DNA of 23,148 nt from the NCBI GenBank assembly GCA_049609325.1, contig JBMYYK010000032.1, positions 1 through 23,148 on the forward strand. Reading direction: 5' to 3'. The translations under genes were made by a program, and so were the position numbers. The stretch's first letter is position 1; each line of letters opens with the position of its first letter. This document shows, piece after piece, positions 1 to 8,314 of this stretch. The notes below the pieces were generated by a model, which saw only the letters and a program-made list of their open reading frames with translations, made no database searches and was not told the DNA's origin. The stretch is from GCA-2733415 sp049609325. Lineage in GTDB: Bacteria; Bacteroidota; Bacteroidia; Flavobacteriales; Flavobacteriaceae.

Positions 1-8
1 TAGTCTTG

Positions 9-82
9 CTCCCCCTCTTGGACTCGAACCAAGGACCCTCTGATTAACAGTCAGATGCTCTAACCAACTGAGCTAAGGAGGA
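9..82 (-). tRNA. tRNA-Asn (GTT), copy 2 of a tandem pair
   Basis: Read on the minus strand this is a complete 74-nt cloverleaf. The 7-bp acceptor stem pairs TCCTCCT with AGGGGGA and includes one T-G wobble; the discriminator is G. The anticodon loop CTGTTAA gives anticodon GTT, so it reads Asn codons AAC and AAT. The 3' CCA is not encoded. It is identical over its whole length to the copy at 148-221. I see no TAnnTTTG box in the 65-bp spacer, so it is probably co-transcribed with the upstream copy. Confidence 0.97.
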
Positions 83-147
83 ATGTTCATATAGAACTAT
101 GTAAATTGTAACAATTATCGGCTGTTACGTTGCCTTTGCTTATTTAG

Positions 148-221
148 CTCCCCCTCTTGGACTCGAACCAAGGACCCTCTGATTAACAGTCAGATGCTCT
201 AACCAACTGAGCTAAGGAGGA
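148..221 (-). tRNA. tRNA-Asn (GTT), copy 1 of a tandem pair
   Basis: This is a 74-nt cloverleaf on the minus strand, base-for-base identical to the one at 9-82. The anticodon is GTT within loop CTGTTAA, and the CCA end is not encoded. It is the promoter-proximal copy: a TTG-N20-TATATTTG promoter lies just upstream at 245-275, giving a predicted start about 15-18 nt before the mature 5' end. Confidence 0.97.
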
Positions 222-244
222 GTGTTAGCTTATATAAGCGGGTG

Positions 245-275
245 CAAATATATGCTTAATTTATGTTTGATGCAA
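245..275 (-). promoter_or_regulatory. Promoter of the tRNA-Asn pair
   Basis: On the minus strand, TTG (273-275) is followed after exactly 20 nt by TATATTTG (245-252). This matches the Bacteroidetes -33/-7 consensus TTTG...TAnnTTTG. It is one of the few places in the window where both boxes and the spacing fit, which is expected for a stable-RNA promoter. It sits just beyond the 3' end of rseP. Confidence 0.75.
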
Positions 276-295
276 CACAAAAATAATTTTTTTTA

Positions 296-1651
296 TCACT
301 TTATAAAATGACGGTAAATATCATTTCCAAAAGCGTATACAAAAAGTGCCATCATTAACACAAAACCAACCATTTGCGCGTACTCTAAAAATTTATCGCC
401 TGGTTTTTTACCTGTAATCATTTCATACAATACAAACACGGCATGTCCTCCATCTAATGCCGGAATTGGCAATAAATTTAATACTCCAAGCATGATAGAT
501 AAAAACGCTGTGATGTTCCAGAAGAATTGCCAATCCCATGTTGTAGGAAATATTTTTGCGATAGACACAAAACTACCCACACCTTTATAGGCTCCTGTTT
601 TAGGGTTTCCTATGGCTTTGATGTTTTTAATCATCAACTTGAACTTGCCAATGAATTTTTCACCACCAGCTCCAAATGATTCTAAAAATGAATAATTTTT
701 AACTGATAATTTATAATACCCTAATCTGTCTAACTCATCTGTATTTAACGATGTGCGAATAATACCTAACTTCCCTTCTGCATTGACTGATGCAGAGATT
801 GTTCTGTATTCTTTATTTGTATTCATTAATGAGAGCTCAACCTCTTTAGATGCATTACTATTTAACAAGGCTTCTATGTTAGCTGTATTGGCTTTTACAC
901 CATTAATAGCCGTAATGATGTCGTTCTTTTTTAAACCAGAGGCGCTATTATGCGACTCTTTATCAATTTTAGCAACCACAACTGGTAATGGTAATCCGAT
1001 TAAATTTTTGGCATCAGAATCTACTAAGTTACCTAAAAAATCTTCAGGTATTTGAAGTGTTTTCAACGCGTTGTTTCTATTAACAACGATTTCATTACCG
1101 AATAATAAATTTGAGCGTACATCACTAAATTTTACAGGCAACTCACCATCAACAGATACTATTTTATCTCCTGTTTTTAACCCGATTTGCTCCTCAACAA
1201 ATTCAGGAACTACTATACCATCTTTCACCTGGTCATTTGCCAAAAACTTATCGCCCCAAGTGAATGATACAAATACAAAAATGAAGTATGCCAACACAAA
1301 ATTAACTGTAACACCTCCTAACATAATGATTAAACGTTGCCAAGCTGGTTTTGAGCGAAACTCCCATTCTTTAGGCTCTTCTGCCATTTGCTCTTTATCC
1401 ATACTTTCATCAATCATTCCGGCTATTTTCACATAACCTCCTAACGGCAACCAACCAATACCATATACTGTTTCACCGATTTTCTTTTTAAATAATGATT
1501 TTCCAAAAGCATCAAAGAATAAATAAAACTTTTCAACTTTTATCTTAAATAGCTTCGCTGGGTAATAATGTCCCCATTCATGAAGAATGATTAAAAACGA
1601 TAAACTCAATAAAAATTGAGCCACCATAATTCCTATTTCTGTAATTGACAT
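296..1651 (-). CDS. rseP: RseP/site-2 protease family zinc metalloprotease
   Basis: This is an intramembrane zinc protease of the inner membrane that cleaves membrane-tethered substrates, classically anti-sigma factors, within their transmembrane segment. The 451-residue length is normal for the family. The zinc-binding and catalytic HEWGH motif is at 24-28 in the first membrane helix. The third metal ligand is in the NxxPxxxLDGGH motif at 392-403. Two PDZ-like segments with GLKTGDKI and GLKKNDII signatures lie between these elements, as in E. coli RseP. Two further hydrophobic helices close the protein. No anti-sigma factor gene is nearby, so the substrate cannot be inferred. It is monocistronic here, ending beside the tRNA-Asn promoter, and is divergent from the SCO1 gene across 169 bp. 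Confidence 0.93.
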   Translation of the reverse strand: MSITEIGIMVAQFLLSLSFLIILHEWGHYYPAKLFKIKVEKFYLFFDAFGKSLFKKKIGETVYGIGWLPLGGYVKIAGMIDESMDKEQMAEEPKEWEFRSKPAWQRLIIMLGGVTVNFVLAYFIFVFVSFTWGDKFLANDQVKDGIVVPEFVEEQIGLKTGDKIVSVDGELPVKFSDVRSNLLFGNEIVVNRNNALKTLQIPEDFLGNLVDSDAKNLIGLPLPVVVAKIDKESHNSASGLKKNDIITAINGVKANTANIEALLNSNASKEVELSLMNTNKEYRTISASVNAEGKLGIIRTSLNTDELDRLGYYKLSVKNYSFLESFGAGGEKFIGKFKLMIKNIKAIGNPKTGAYKGVGSFVSIAKIFPTTWDWQFFWNITAFLSIMLGVLNLLPIPALDGGHAVFVLYEMITGKKPGDKFLEYAQMVGFVLMMALFVYAFGNDIYRHFIK

Positions 1652-1793
1652 GTGTTATAATTATATTTTACGCGCTAAAATAGGCTTTTTACACGAAACA
1701 ATGTGGTAATTAAGAAGAGTTTATGTTTTTAAATAGTAACCTAACACTTGGGTTAAAAACTATAAAAACAGCAGGTACAATTAAAAGCTTTAT

Positions 1794-1801
1794 TACCTTT
1801 G
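1794..1801 (+). promoter_or_regulatory. -7 box upstream of the SCO1 gene
   Basis: TACCTTTG matches TAnnTTTG exactly and ends 19 nt before the ATG at 1821. I found no convincing TTG at the -33 position, so this is a -7 box call only. Confidence 0.5.
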
Positions 1802-1820
1802 CTACATCAAATACAGTAGC

Positions 1821-2501
1821 ATGTTAGAATTCTTTAAGGTTTATAAAAAATTTGCGATTTTTCTTCTCTTTTTATCGGCAATTATTTTGTCGCTTTTTTA
1901 CTATGCTTTAAAGCCTACCAAGCGATTACCCACATTTGCTCCTGGAAAAAATGTGAATAGAGAATTGGTAGATAGTACCGTAGTTCATATTAAAAAGAAG
2001 CACCACATTGCTGATTTTTCATTAACTAATCAGAATGGGGATACCATAACTCAAGAGACCTACAACAACAAAATATATGTTGCTGATTTCTTCTTTACCA
2101 CATGTGGTACAATTTGCCCAATTATGACTACCAATATGAAAAAAATTCAACAGGCTATTTTATTAGATGACGAAGTGATGTTATTATCACATACGGTTAC
2201 GCCTGAAATTGATACCGTAGCACAGCTGAAACGTTATGCTATTGAAAAAGGCGTGCTAAGTCATAAATGGAACCTTGTTACCGGGCCCAAAAAAGACATC
2301 TATAATTTGGCTAGAAAATCATACCTGGTAGCTAAATACGATCCTACTAAAGATGATGCCTACGGTATGGTACATACTGAAAATTTTGTATTGGTAGACA
2401 AGAAAAAACGCATCAGAGGCTTATATGATGGCACAAATGATGACGATATTGATCGGTTATTAAATGATATTTCAATCTTAAAAAAAGAATATCAACACTA
2501 A
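1821..2501 (+). CDS. SCO1/SenC family copper-binding protein
   Basis: This is a thioredoxin-fold copper protein thought to deliver copper to, or reduce cysteines of, the CuA site of cytochrome c oxidase. The 226-residue product begins with one hydrophobic N-terminal helix (about 12-30), which would anchor it in the inner membrane facing the periplasm. The SCO metal site is visible as C95 and C99 (CGTIC) with the distal H186 in VHTENFVLVD. The family element SHTVTPEIDT lies at 123-132. No cytochrome oxidase genes are in the window. In Flavobacteriia this gene is often near other respiratory genes, so a housekeeping copper role is inferred. It ends before a bidirectional terminator shared with lepA. 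Confidence 0.92.
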   Translation: MLEFFKVYKKFAIFLLFLSAIILSLFYYALKPTKRLPTFAPGKNVNRELVDSTVVHIKKKHHIADFSLTNQNGDTITQETYNNKIYVADFFFTTCGTICPIMTTNMKKIQQAILLDDEVMLLSHTVTPEIDTVAQLKRYAIEKGVLSHKWNLVTGPKKDIYNLARKSYLVAKYDPTKDDAYGMVHTENFVLVDKKKRIRGLYDGTNDDDIDRLLNDISILKKEYQH

Positions 2502-2572
2502 ATTTACCTCTGCTTAATAGCAGTCATTTTGAGTAACTTTTATAGTTGCATCTTTTTAAATAACAAGCAATA

Positions 2573-2602
2573 AAAAACCGAAACAGCATTGTTTCGGTTT
2601 TT
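2573..2602. terminator. Bidirectional intrinsic terminator between SCO1 gene and lepA
   Basis: A perfect 13-bp inverted repeat (2573-2585 with 2590-2602) surrounds a 4-nt loop GCAT. The stem core is CCGAAACA/TGTTTCGG, flanked by A-tracts on one side and T-tracts on the other, so it can terminate transcripts from both directions. It lies between two convergent genes. Confidence 0.92.
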
Positions 2603-2613
2603 ATGATTATATG

Positions 2614-4410
2614 TTAATCGTTTAATTTTAAAACGGCCATAAAGGCTTCTTGCGGAATTTCTACATTACCTACCTGACGCATACGCTTTTTACCTTTCTT
2701 CTGCTTTTCTAATAACTTACGCTTACGAGAAATATCACCTCCGTAACATTTAGCAGTTACATCTTTACGTAAAGCTTTAGTCGTTTCTCTAGCAATAATT
2801 TTAGCTCCAATAGCAGCTTGAATAGGAATATCAAATTGCTGACGAGGTATCAGTTCTTTTAATTTTTCACACATTTTTTTACCAATAGTATGAGCACTAT
2901 CAAAATGTATTAATGCAGATAAGGCATCAACACCTTGCGCATTTAATAAAATATCTACACGCACTAATTTAGACGGACGCATACCTATTGGGGCATAATC
3001 AAAAGAAGCGTACCCTTTAGATACGGTTTTTAAACGGTCATAAAAATCAAATACAATTTCTGCTAAAGGCATGTCAAAAGTCAACTCAACACGCTCTGTA
3101 GTTAAATAGGTTTGATTCGTAATTTGCCCACGTTTTTCAATACACAAACTCATTACATTACCCACAAAATCAGCTTTTGTGATGATCGTTGCCTTAATAT
3201 ACGGCTCCTCTACACGATCTAAACTTGACGGATCTGGTAAATCTGTAGGGTTATTAACTATAATAGGTTTATCAATATGTTTTTTTGTAAACGCATGGTA
3301 AGATACGTTAGGAACAGTGGTAATAACCGTCATGTTAAATTCACGCTCTAAACGCTCTTGGATAATTTCCATGTGTAACATTCCTAAGAATCCACATCGG
3401 AAACCAAATCCTAATGCTGCTGAACTTTCTGGTTGAAATACTAATGACGCATCATTTAACTGCAGTTTTTCCATTGAAGCTCTAAGCTCTTCATAATCTT
3501 CTGTATCTACTGGGTAAATTCCAGCAAATACCATTGGCTTAACATCTTCAAAACCATCAATTGCATTTTGTGTAGGTGTTTTAGCGTCTGTAATGGTATC
3601 TCCGACTTTAACCTCTCTCGCGTCTTTAATTCCGGTAATTAAATACCCAACATCACCAGCTTTAATTTCTTGTTTTGGCTCTTGAGTTAATTTTAAGGTT
3701 CCAATTTCATCAGCAAAATACGTGTTATCTGTAGCTAAGAATTTGATTTCTTGACGCTTTTTTATAGAACCATTAATTACTCTAAAATAAGTTTCTACTC
3801 CTCTAAACGGATTGTATACAGAATCGAAAATTAAGGCTTGTAACGGCTCATCAACATTTCCTTCTGGTGCAGGAATTCTATCAATTACAGCAGCCAGAAT
3901 ATTATCTACTCCAAATCCTGTTTTACCACTAGCATGAATCACTTCTTCAGGATCACAGCCTAATAAATCTACAATATCATCTGTAACTTCTTCAGGATTA
4001 GCGCTTGGTAAATCTACTTTATTCAATACCGGAATAATTTCTAAATCATTCTCTAAAGCCAAGTATAAATTAGAAATGGTTTGCGCTTGTATGCTTTGCG
4101 CAGCATCAACAATTAACAATGCTCCTTCACAAGCTGCAATAGATCGAGATACCTCGTATGAAAAATCAACGTGACCAGGAGTGTCAATTAAATTTAAAAT
4201 ATAATCTTCTCCTTTGTACTTGTATTCCATTTGGATGGCGTGTGATTTGATGGTAATACCACGCTCACGCTCTAAATCCATATTATCCAATAACTGGTTT
4301 TGTTGTTCACGCTCAGTTACAGACCCCGTATAATCTAACAATCTATCGGCTAAAGTACTTTTACCGTGATCAATATGTGCAATAATGCAAAAATTTCTAA
4401 TATGCTTCAT
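2614..4410 (-). CDS. lepA: Elongation factor 4 (LepA)
   Basis: This is a ribosome-associated translational GTPase, elongation factor 4, implicated in back-translocation and in 30S biogenesis. At 598 residues it is full length. The G1 motif AHIDHGKS is at 11-18, the switch region RGITIKSHAI at about 50-59, DTPGH at 76-80 and NKVD at 130-133. The EF-G-like domains II, III and V follow. The LepA-specific C-terminal domain is recognisable from SYHAFTKKHIDKP onward and the basic KRKLLEKQKKGKKRM tail. It is convergent with the SCO1 gene and divergent from the Smr gene, and appears to be a single-gene transcript. Confidence 0.98.
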   Translation of the reverse strand: MKHIRNFCIIAHIDHGKSTLADRLLDYTGSVTEREQQNQLLDNMDLERERGITIKSHAIQMEYKYKGEDYILNLIDTPGHVDFSYEVSRSIAACEGALLIVDAAQSIQAQTISNLYLALENDLEIIPVLNKVDLPSANPEEVTDDIVDLLGCDPEEVIHASGKTGFGVDNILAAVIDRIPAPEGNVDEPLQALIFDSVYNPFRGVETYFRVINGSIKKRQEIKFLATDNTYFADEIGTLKLTQEPKQEIKAGDVGYLITGIKDAREVKVGDTITDAKTPTQNAIDGFEDVKPMVFAGIYPVDTEDYEELRASMEKLQLNDASLVFQPESSAALGFGFRCGFLGMLHMEIIQERLEREFNMTVITTVPNVSYHAFTKKHIDKPIIVNNPTDLPDPSSLDRVEEPYIKATIITKADFVGNVMSLCIEKRGQITNQTYLTTERVELTFDMPLAEIVFDFYDRLKTVSKGYASFDYAPIGMRPSKLVRVDILLNAQGVDALSALIHFDSAHTIGKKMCEKLKELIPRQQFDIPIQAAIGAKIIARETTKALRKDVTAKCYGGDISRKRKLLEKQKKGKKRMRQVGNVEIPQEAFMAVLKLND

Positions 4411-4461
4411 GTGTCGTCTTTCGTTACTGCGTGTTAGTTATCACAAACACACATCAATTTG

Positions 4462-4469
4462 CAAATATA
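4462..4469 (-). promoter_or_regulatory. -7 box upstream of lepA
   Basis: On the minus strand TATATTTG matches TAnnTTTG exactly, 51 nt before the lepA ATG. A TTG lies 14 nt further upstream, shorter than the usual spacing. The box shares the 112-bp divergent region with the Smr-gene box. Confidence 0.4.
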
Positions 4470-4494
4470 GTGCAAATCCTTTGCAAAAAAGCGC

Positions 4495-4502
4495 TATTTT
4501 TG
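4495..4502 (+). promoter_or_regulatory. -7 box upstream of the Smr-domain gene
   Basis: TATTTTTG fits TAnnTTTG exactly and ends 20 nt before the ATG at 4523. This spacing recurs at several plus-strand genes here. It supports the ATG at 4523 rather than an in-frame upstream ATG at 4385 that would lie inside lepA. Confidence 0.5.
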
Positions 4503-4522
4503 ATATTCGATTATATTCTACC

Positions 4523-5053
4523 ATGAAATTTCAAATTAACGATCAAGTTTCTGTTTTAGACGATACCATTAACGGGGTGGTTATTGCCATATCTAAGTCG
4601 GAAATTACTATTGAAACTACTGACGGTTTTCCGTTAAAATTTCAGGAACACCAATTGGTTAAAACGGGTACAGAAACCTATCATTTTAAAGGCTTGGCAC
4701 ACGCTAAATCTTTAAAAGAAGACAAAAAGAAATCCTATAAACGTGGTAAAAAACACACTAACGAGTTTGTATTGGTGGTAGATTTACACATCGAAAAGCT
4801 GGTGAAATCTAAACACGGTATGAGCAATTATGACATCTTATCATTACAATTAGATACTGCTAAACACAAATTAGATTTTAGCATCCAAAAGCGGTTTCCT
4901 AAAGTTGTTTTAGTTCATGGTGTTGGTGATGGTGTTTTAAAAGCCGACATTTACAGTATGCTACGCCGCTATGATAATATTCGTTTTTACGATGCCGACT
5001 ATCAAGAATACGGTATGGGCGCCACAGAAATACGAATTTTACAGCCTAAATAA
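4523..5053 (+). CDS. Smr-domain protein (MutS2-type C-terminal nuclease domain)
   Basis: A 176-residue protein. Residues 1-60 form a small beta-rich N-terminal domain of the sort found on Bacteroidetes Smr proteins. A lysine-rich linker follows at about 64-79. The rest is an Smr domain with the VDLHIEKL element at 86-93, the HGxGxGxL-type loop HGVGDGVL at 132-139 and the closing GMGATEI at 164-170. Smr domains are nucleic-acid endonuclease or binding modules known from the C-terminus of MutS2. This protein lacks the MutS ATPase, so automatic names such as DNA mismatch repair protein would mislead. The start at 4523 is preferred because an upstream in-frame ATG overlaps lepA and lies upstream of the predicted promoter. 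Biological role not known. Confidence 0.82.
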   Translation: MKFQINDQVSVLDDTINGVVIAISKSEITIETTDGFPLKFQEHQLVKTGTETYHFKGLAHAKSLKEDKKKSYKRGKKHTNEFVLVVDLHIEKLVKSKHGMSNYDILSLQLDTAKHKLDFSIQKRFPKVVLVHGVGDGVLKADIYSMLRRYDNIRFYDADYQEYGMGATEIRILQPK

Positions 5054-5118
5054 CCTTACAAACTCTAGAAATCGTATTGTAAATTATTACGTGAAATTAC
5101 GGATTAGAAATTAAATCG

Positions 5119-5126
5119 TATTTTTG
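5119..5126 (+). promoter_or_regulatory. -7 box upstream of dusB
   Basis: TATTTTTG is an exact TAnnTTTG match ending 20 nt before the GTG at 5147. The spacing equals that of the Smr and TonB-receptor genes and supports the GTG start. No -33 TTG is seen. Confidence 0.5.
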
Positions 5127-5146
5127 CACTTCAAAAATTTGTAGCA

Positions 5147-6139
5147 GTGGTTAAAATAGGCAACATAGAATTACCAGACTTTCCGTTATTACTCGCCCCT
5201 ATGGAAGATGTGAGCGATCCGCCGTTTCGCGCCTTGTGTAAAGAAAACGGTGCTGATGTGGTGTATACTGAATTTATTTCTTCAGAAGGGTTAATTCGTG
5301 ATGCTGCCAAAAGCACCATGAAACTGGACATTTATGAAAAAGAACGTCCGGTTGGTATTCAAATTTTTGGTGCCGTTCTAGAATCTATGTTACGCTCTGT
5401 AGAAATTGTTGAGGCGAGTGGCCCAGATATTATCGACATCAACTTTGGTTGCCCTGTAAAGAAAGTCGTTTCTAAAGGTGCTGGAGCTGGTATTTTAAAA
5501 GATATCGATTTAATGGTGTCGTTAACCGAAGCCATGGTAAAACACACGAAGCTACCCGTTACTGTAAAAACTAGATTAGGTTGGGATGAAGACTCTATAA
5601 AAATTGTAGAAGTTGCTGAACGTTTACAAGATGTTGGTTGTGCTGCCATTGCCATACATGGTAGAACACGAGCACAATTATATAAAGGTGATGCCAACTG
5701 GGGCCCAATAGCCGAAGTGAAAAACAACCAACGTATGCATATTCCGGTATTCGGAAATGGTGATGTCACCACCCCGGAAGATGCCATGCGAATGCGTGAT
5801 GATTATGGCCTAGACGGTTGTATGATTGGTAGAGCTTCTATCGGGAATCCTTGGTTTTTTAACCAAGTCAAACACTTTTTCAATACTGGTGAACACATGA
5901 AATTACCTACAATGGAAGAACGTGTAAATGCCGCTAGACGTCATTTGCAAATGAGTATTGATTGGAAAGGTGAAAAGTTAGGAGTTTTTGAAACCAGACG
6001 CCATTACACCAATTATTTTAAAGGGATTAGAGACTTTAAAGACTACAGAATAAAAATGGTAACTACAGACGACTCTGCAGGAGTTTTTGATGTGCTAGAT
6101 GAGGTTGCCGTTAAGTTTAAAGACTACCAATTTGACTAA
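5147..6139 (+). CDS. dusB: tRNA-dihydrouridine synthase, DusB type
   Basis: This is a flavin (FMN) enzyme that reduces uridine to dihydrouridine in the D-loop of tRNA. It is 330 residues long, typical for the family. FMN-barrel signatures appear in order: LAPMEDVSDPPFR at 16-28, NFGCPVKKV at 99-107 with the catalytic cysteine C102, VTVKTRLGWD, AIHGRTRAQLYKG, FGNGDV and MIGRASIGNPW. The start codon is GTG. No ATG precedes the conserved KIGNIELPDF segment, and the -7 box sits at the usual 20-nt distance. The stop overlaps the stop of the convergent permease gene by 4 bp. Confidence 0.94.
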   Translation: MVKIGNIELPDFPLLLAPMEDVSDPPFRALCKENGADVVYTEFISSEGLIRDAAKSTMKLDIYEKERPVGIQIFGAVLESMLRSVEIVEASGPDIIDINFGCPVKKVVSKGAGAGILKDIDLMVSLTEAMVKHTKLPVTVKTRLGWDEDSIKIVEVAERLQDVGCAAIAIHGRTRAQLYKGDANWGPIAEVKNNQRMHIPVFGNGDVTTPEDAMRMRDDYGLDGCMIGRASIGNPWFFNQVKHFFNTGEHMKLPTMEERVNAARRHLQMSIDWKGEKLGVFETRRHYTNYFKGIRDFKDYRIKMVTTDDSAGVFDVLDEVAVKFKDYQFD

Positions 6140-7335
6140 GCGCCAATTAGTTTTTTACTAATTCTATACGACGCTATTTTAGATGCTAATAAGCCTAAAG
6201 TAAATATCGTTAGTAATACAATTACAATATTTGAAACTGTTAACTCAACCGGATATGGAATTGTTGTTCCTGGAATTTTTATAAAATTAAACAGGTATTG
6301 CGCACCAACTAACACTATTCCTAGAGTTACACCACAAATTCCACCTATAAACGTTAGCAAGGCCCCTTGGTAAAAGAATATTTTCTTGATTTCACGTATT
6401 GGAGTTCCCATATTATACAGTGTTTTTAAATCGCTTTTTTTATCAATAATCATCATTATTATTGACCCGATAACATTGAACAAGGCAATAATTAATATTA
6501 ATGTGAATATTAAATACACCACTATATTTTCTGTGTTCAGCATTTTATGCAAGGCATCATTTAGCTCAATCCTATTCTTAACTATCACCTTATCATTAAA
6601 AACAGCAGATAGCTCTTTCTTTAATTGTTCATCATCTACGCCATCTACTGCATTAATTTCTATATAGGATATTGCATTATCAGGATAGTTAAGCAATTCT
6701 TGTGAGGCCTCTAAAGACGTGTAAATATATTTCTGGTTGACCTCTTCATTAACATCAAACAAGCCTACATTTTGCCCAGATATTTTATCAAATGTCTTCT
6801 GATTTAATTGGCCTTTTCCTGGTTTTGGTACATATACATTTAAATGACTTACATAATCAAACACCCCTAAATTCAATTTATCTGCTAATACAAATCCCGC
6901 AACTGTTTGATTGGTTTTTGGCTCAAACCATTTACCAGCAACTAAAGTCGTGTCAATGTCAACTGTCTTTTGATAGTTGTCATCTACTCCTTTTAGTACT
7001 GCCAATTCATTCTTTTGTTTGAATTCTAAAAAGACTTTTTCTTCAACAACTTTACTATAACTTATAATATTACTATTGCTTGTTAATTGTTGAAGTTGCT
7101 GTTGGTTTACCACCAATCGTTTACCAGATTCTGGGAATACTTTAAAATCAGGATCAATGATACTTGTGTATGAAATGCTAAACGCTTTTAAACCAGAAAA
7201 CCCGGCCAAAACCACCAATAATAGTAATGACCCAAAAACAACTCCAATGGCAGCTATTTTTGAAATAATATTTATGGCGTTGTTACTGCTTTTAGTAAAC
7301 AAATAACGCTTAGCGATGTATAGAGACACATTCAT
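6136..7335 (-). CDS. FtsX-like/LolC-LolE-type ABC transporter permease
   Basis: A 399-residue inner-membrane protein with the MacB/LolC arrangement. One N-terminal membrane helix (about 24-50) is followed by a large periplasmic domain (about 51-265). Three C-terminal helices follow at about 270-295, 318-348 and 366-388. The N-terminal SLYIAKRYLF segment and the later IIMMIIDKKSDLKTLYNMG coupling-loop region are typical of LolC/LolE permeases, which move lipoproteins from the inner membrane to the Lol carrier. No ATPase partner or second permease is adjacent, as is common in Flavobacteriia. It lies 63 bp downstream of rbfA on the same strand and is probably co-transcribed with it. Its stop interleaves with the dusB stop. 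Confidence 0.85.
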   Translation of the reverse strand: MNVSLYIAKRYLFTKSSNNAINIISKIAAIGVVFGSLLLLVVLAGFSGLKAFSISYTSIIDPDFKVFPESGKRLVVNQQQLQQLTSNSNIISYSKVVEEKVFLEFKQKNELAVLKGVDDNYQKTVDIDTTLVAGKWFEPKTNQTVAGFVLADKLNLGVFDYVSHLNVYVPKPGKGQLNQKTFDKISGQNVGLFDVNEEVNQKYIYTSLEASQELLNYPDNAISYIEINAVDGVDDEQLKKELSAVFNDKVIVKNRIELNDALHKMLNTENIVVYLIFTLILIIALFNVIGSIIMMIIDKKSDLKTLYNMGTPIREIKKIFFYQGALLTFIGGICGVTLGIVLVGAQYLFNFIKIPGTTIPYPVELTVSNIVIVLLTIFTLGLLASKIASYRISKKLIGA

Positions 7336-7398
7336 AAATATAATATTATGAAAATTTATGGGTTTATGAATGCTCGAGTTACATTTTCTTACAACAAA

Positions 7399-7791
7399 CT
7401 ATATGATATCCCTATCATCAAGCAGATTTCTATCTTTAATAGGATTTTCTTCGCCTTTTAAAGATTTTTCAATAGTATCTATATACTCTAAAGAGTCATC
7501 TATAAAGAATAATAATTCAGGCATACGTCTTAGTTGATGCTTGGTGCGTTGTGCTATTTCGTGCTTAATAGCGGCTTTATTTGATTTTATTCCTGCTAAT
7601 AACTCTGAAGCTTTATCTACAGGAAAAATACTCAAGTACACTTTTGCTATTGACAAATCAGTTGTAACAGATACTTTTGATACTGAAATAAGTACACCAT
7701 GCATGCCGCCTTCACGTGCAGCACCCTGAAGCACATCTGCCAAATCAAGTTGTAAAACTCCTGCTATTTTCTTTTGTCTATTACTTTCCAT
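7399..7791 (-). CDS. rbfA: Ribosome-binding factor A
   Basis: This KH-like-fold factor binds the immature 30S subunit and assists 16S rRNA 5'-end maturation. The 130-residue length is normal. The N-terminal SNRQKKIAGVLQ helix is recognisable, as are the VSVTTDLSIAKVYLSIFP strands with the conserved acidic and AKVYLS elements. The RTKHQLRRMPELLFFIDDSLEY segment is the family's RxMPxLxFxxDxS signature. The ATG at 7791 is preceded after only 4 nt by an exact TAnnTTTG box, so the mRNA may be leaderless. It leads a two-gene unit with the LolC-type permease. Confidence 0.95.
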   Translation of the reverse strand: MESNRQKKIAGVLQLDLADVLQGAAREGGMHGVLISVSKVSVTTDLSIAKVYLSIFPVDKASELLAGIKSNKAAIKHEIAQRTKHQLRRMPELLFFIDDSLEYIDTIEKSLKGEENPIKDRNLLDDRDII

Positions 7792-7795
7792 ACCG

Positions 7796-7803
7796 CAAAA
7801 ATA
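7796..7803 (-). promoter_or_regulatory. -7 box directly before rbfA
   Basis: On the minus strand TATTTTTG matches TAnnTTTG exactly and ends 4 nt before the rbfA ATG. If used, transcription would start at or beside the start codon. No -33 TTG is visible at the usual distance. Confidence 0.4.
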
Positions 7804-7814
7804 ATATATTAATG

Positions 7815-7822
7815 TATTTTTG
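7815..7822 (+). promoter_or_regulatory. -7 box upstream of methylmalonyl-CoA epimerase gene
   Basis: TATTTTTG is an exact TAnnTTTG match, 34 nt before the ATG at 7857. It lies back-to-back with the divergent rbfA box, 11 bp apart. Confidence 0.4.
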
Positions 7823-7856
7823 TAGTGTATTATACAATATAATTAACACTTAATGC

Positions 7857-8261
7857 ATGAATAAAATTGAACACATTGGTATTGCCGTTAAGAATTTAGA
7901 AGAATCTAATGCCCTTTTTGCAAAATTATTTGGCAAACCACATTATAAAATAGAAGAAGTTGCTAGTGAAGGCGTGAATACGTCATTCTTTCAAGTAGGC
8001 GACAATAAAATAGAACTTTTAGAAGCTACTAACGACTCTAGTCCGATTGCTAAGTTTTTAGATAAAAAAGGTGAAGGCATACATCATATTGCTTTTGATG
8101 TTACCGATATTGAAACAGAAATTAAACGCCTAAAAAGCGAAGGGTTTACTGTTTTAAACGATACGCCTAAAAAAGGTGCTGACAATAAATTAGTTGCCTT
8201 TTTACATCCAAAATCAACTAATGGTGTATTGATAGAATTGTGTCAAGAAATTAATAAATAG
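7857..8261 (+). CDS. mce: Methylmalonyl-CoA epimerase
   Basis: This enzyme interconverts the R and S epimers of methylmalonyl-CoA, linking propionyl-CoA and succinyl-CoA in propionate or odd-chain and branched amino-acid metabolism. The 134-residue protein is a complete vicinal-oxygen-chelate fold with two beta-alpha-beta-beta-beta repeats. The likely metal ligands are H6 in IEHIGIAV, H76 or H77 in GIHHIAFDV and E127 in GVLIEL. The HPKSTNGVLIEL ending is characteristic of MCE rather than glyoxalase I. The methylmalonyl-CoA mutase genes that usually partner it are not in the window. It is followed by a tRNA gene with its own promoter. Confidence 0.9.
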   Translation: MNKIEHIGIAVKNLEESNALFAKLFGKPHYKIEEVASEGVNTSFFQVGDNKIELLEATNDSSPIAKFLDKKGEGIHHIAFDVTDIETEIKRLKSEGFTVLNDTPKKGADNKLVAFLHPKSTNGVLIELCQEINK

Positions 8262-8271
8262 CCTAAAAATA

Positions 8272-8303
8272 TTTGGCACATCTGTAAATAAGTAGTAATA
8301 TTG
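8272..8303 (+). promoter_or_regulatory. Promoter of the CAT-anticodon tRNA
   Basis: TTTG (8272-8275) is followed after 20 nt by TAATATTG (8296-8303), one mismatch from TAnnTTTG. The predicted start is 5-7 nt before the mature tRNA 5' end at 8315. Spacing and boxes match the promoter at 245-275. Confidence 0.7.
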
Positions 8304-8314
8304 CAGACGCTTTC

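Noticed and set aside
9..221. Direct repeat as a mobile-element or CRISPR signature
   Set aside because: The repeat unit is exactly a tRNA gene, there are only two copies, and there is no transposase or integrase nearby.
4385..4522. In-frame N-terminal extension of the Smr gene starting at an ATG at 4385
   Set aside because: It overlaps the lepA start on the other strand, lies upstream of the -7 box at 4495-4502, and the extra residues look like translated promoter DNA.
5359..5787. 142-codon minus-strand frame opposite dusB, and similar frames opposite rseP, pdxA and the LolC-type gene
   Set aside because: They lie wholly inside well-supported genes and show no motifs or start signals of their own.
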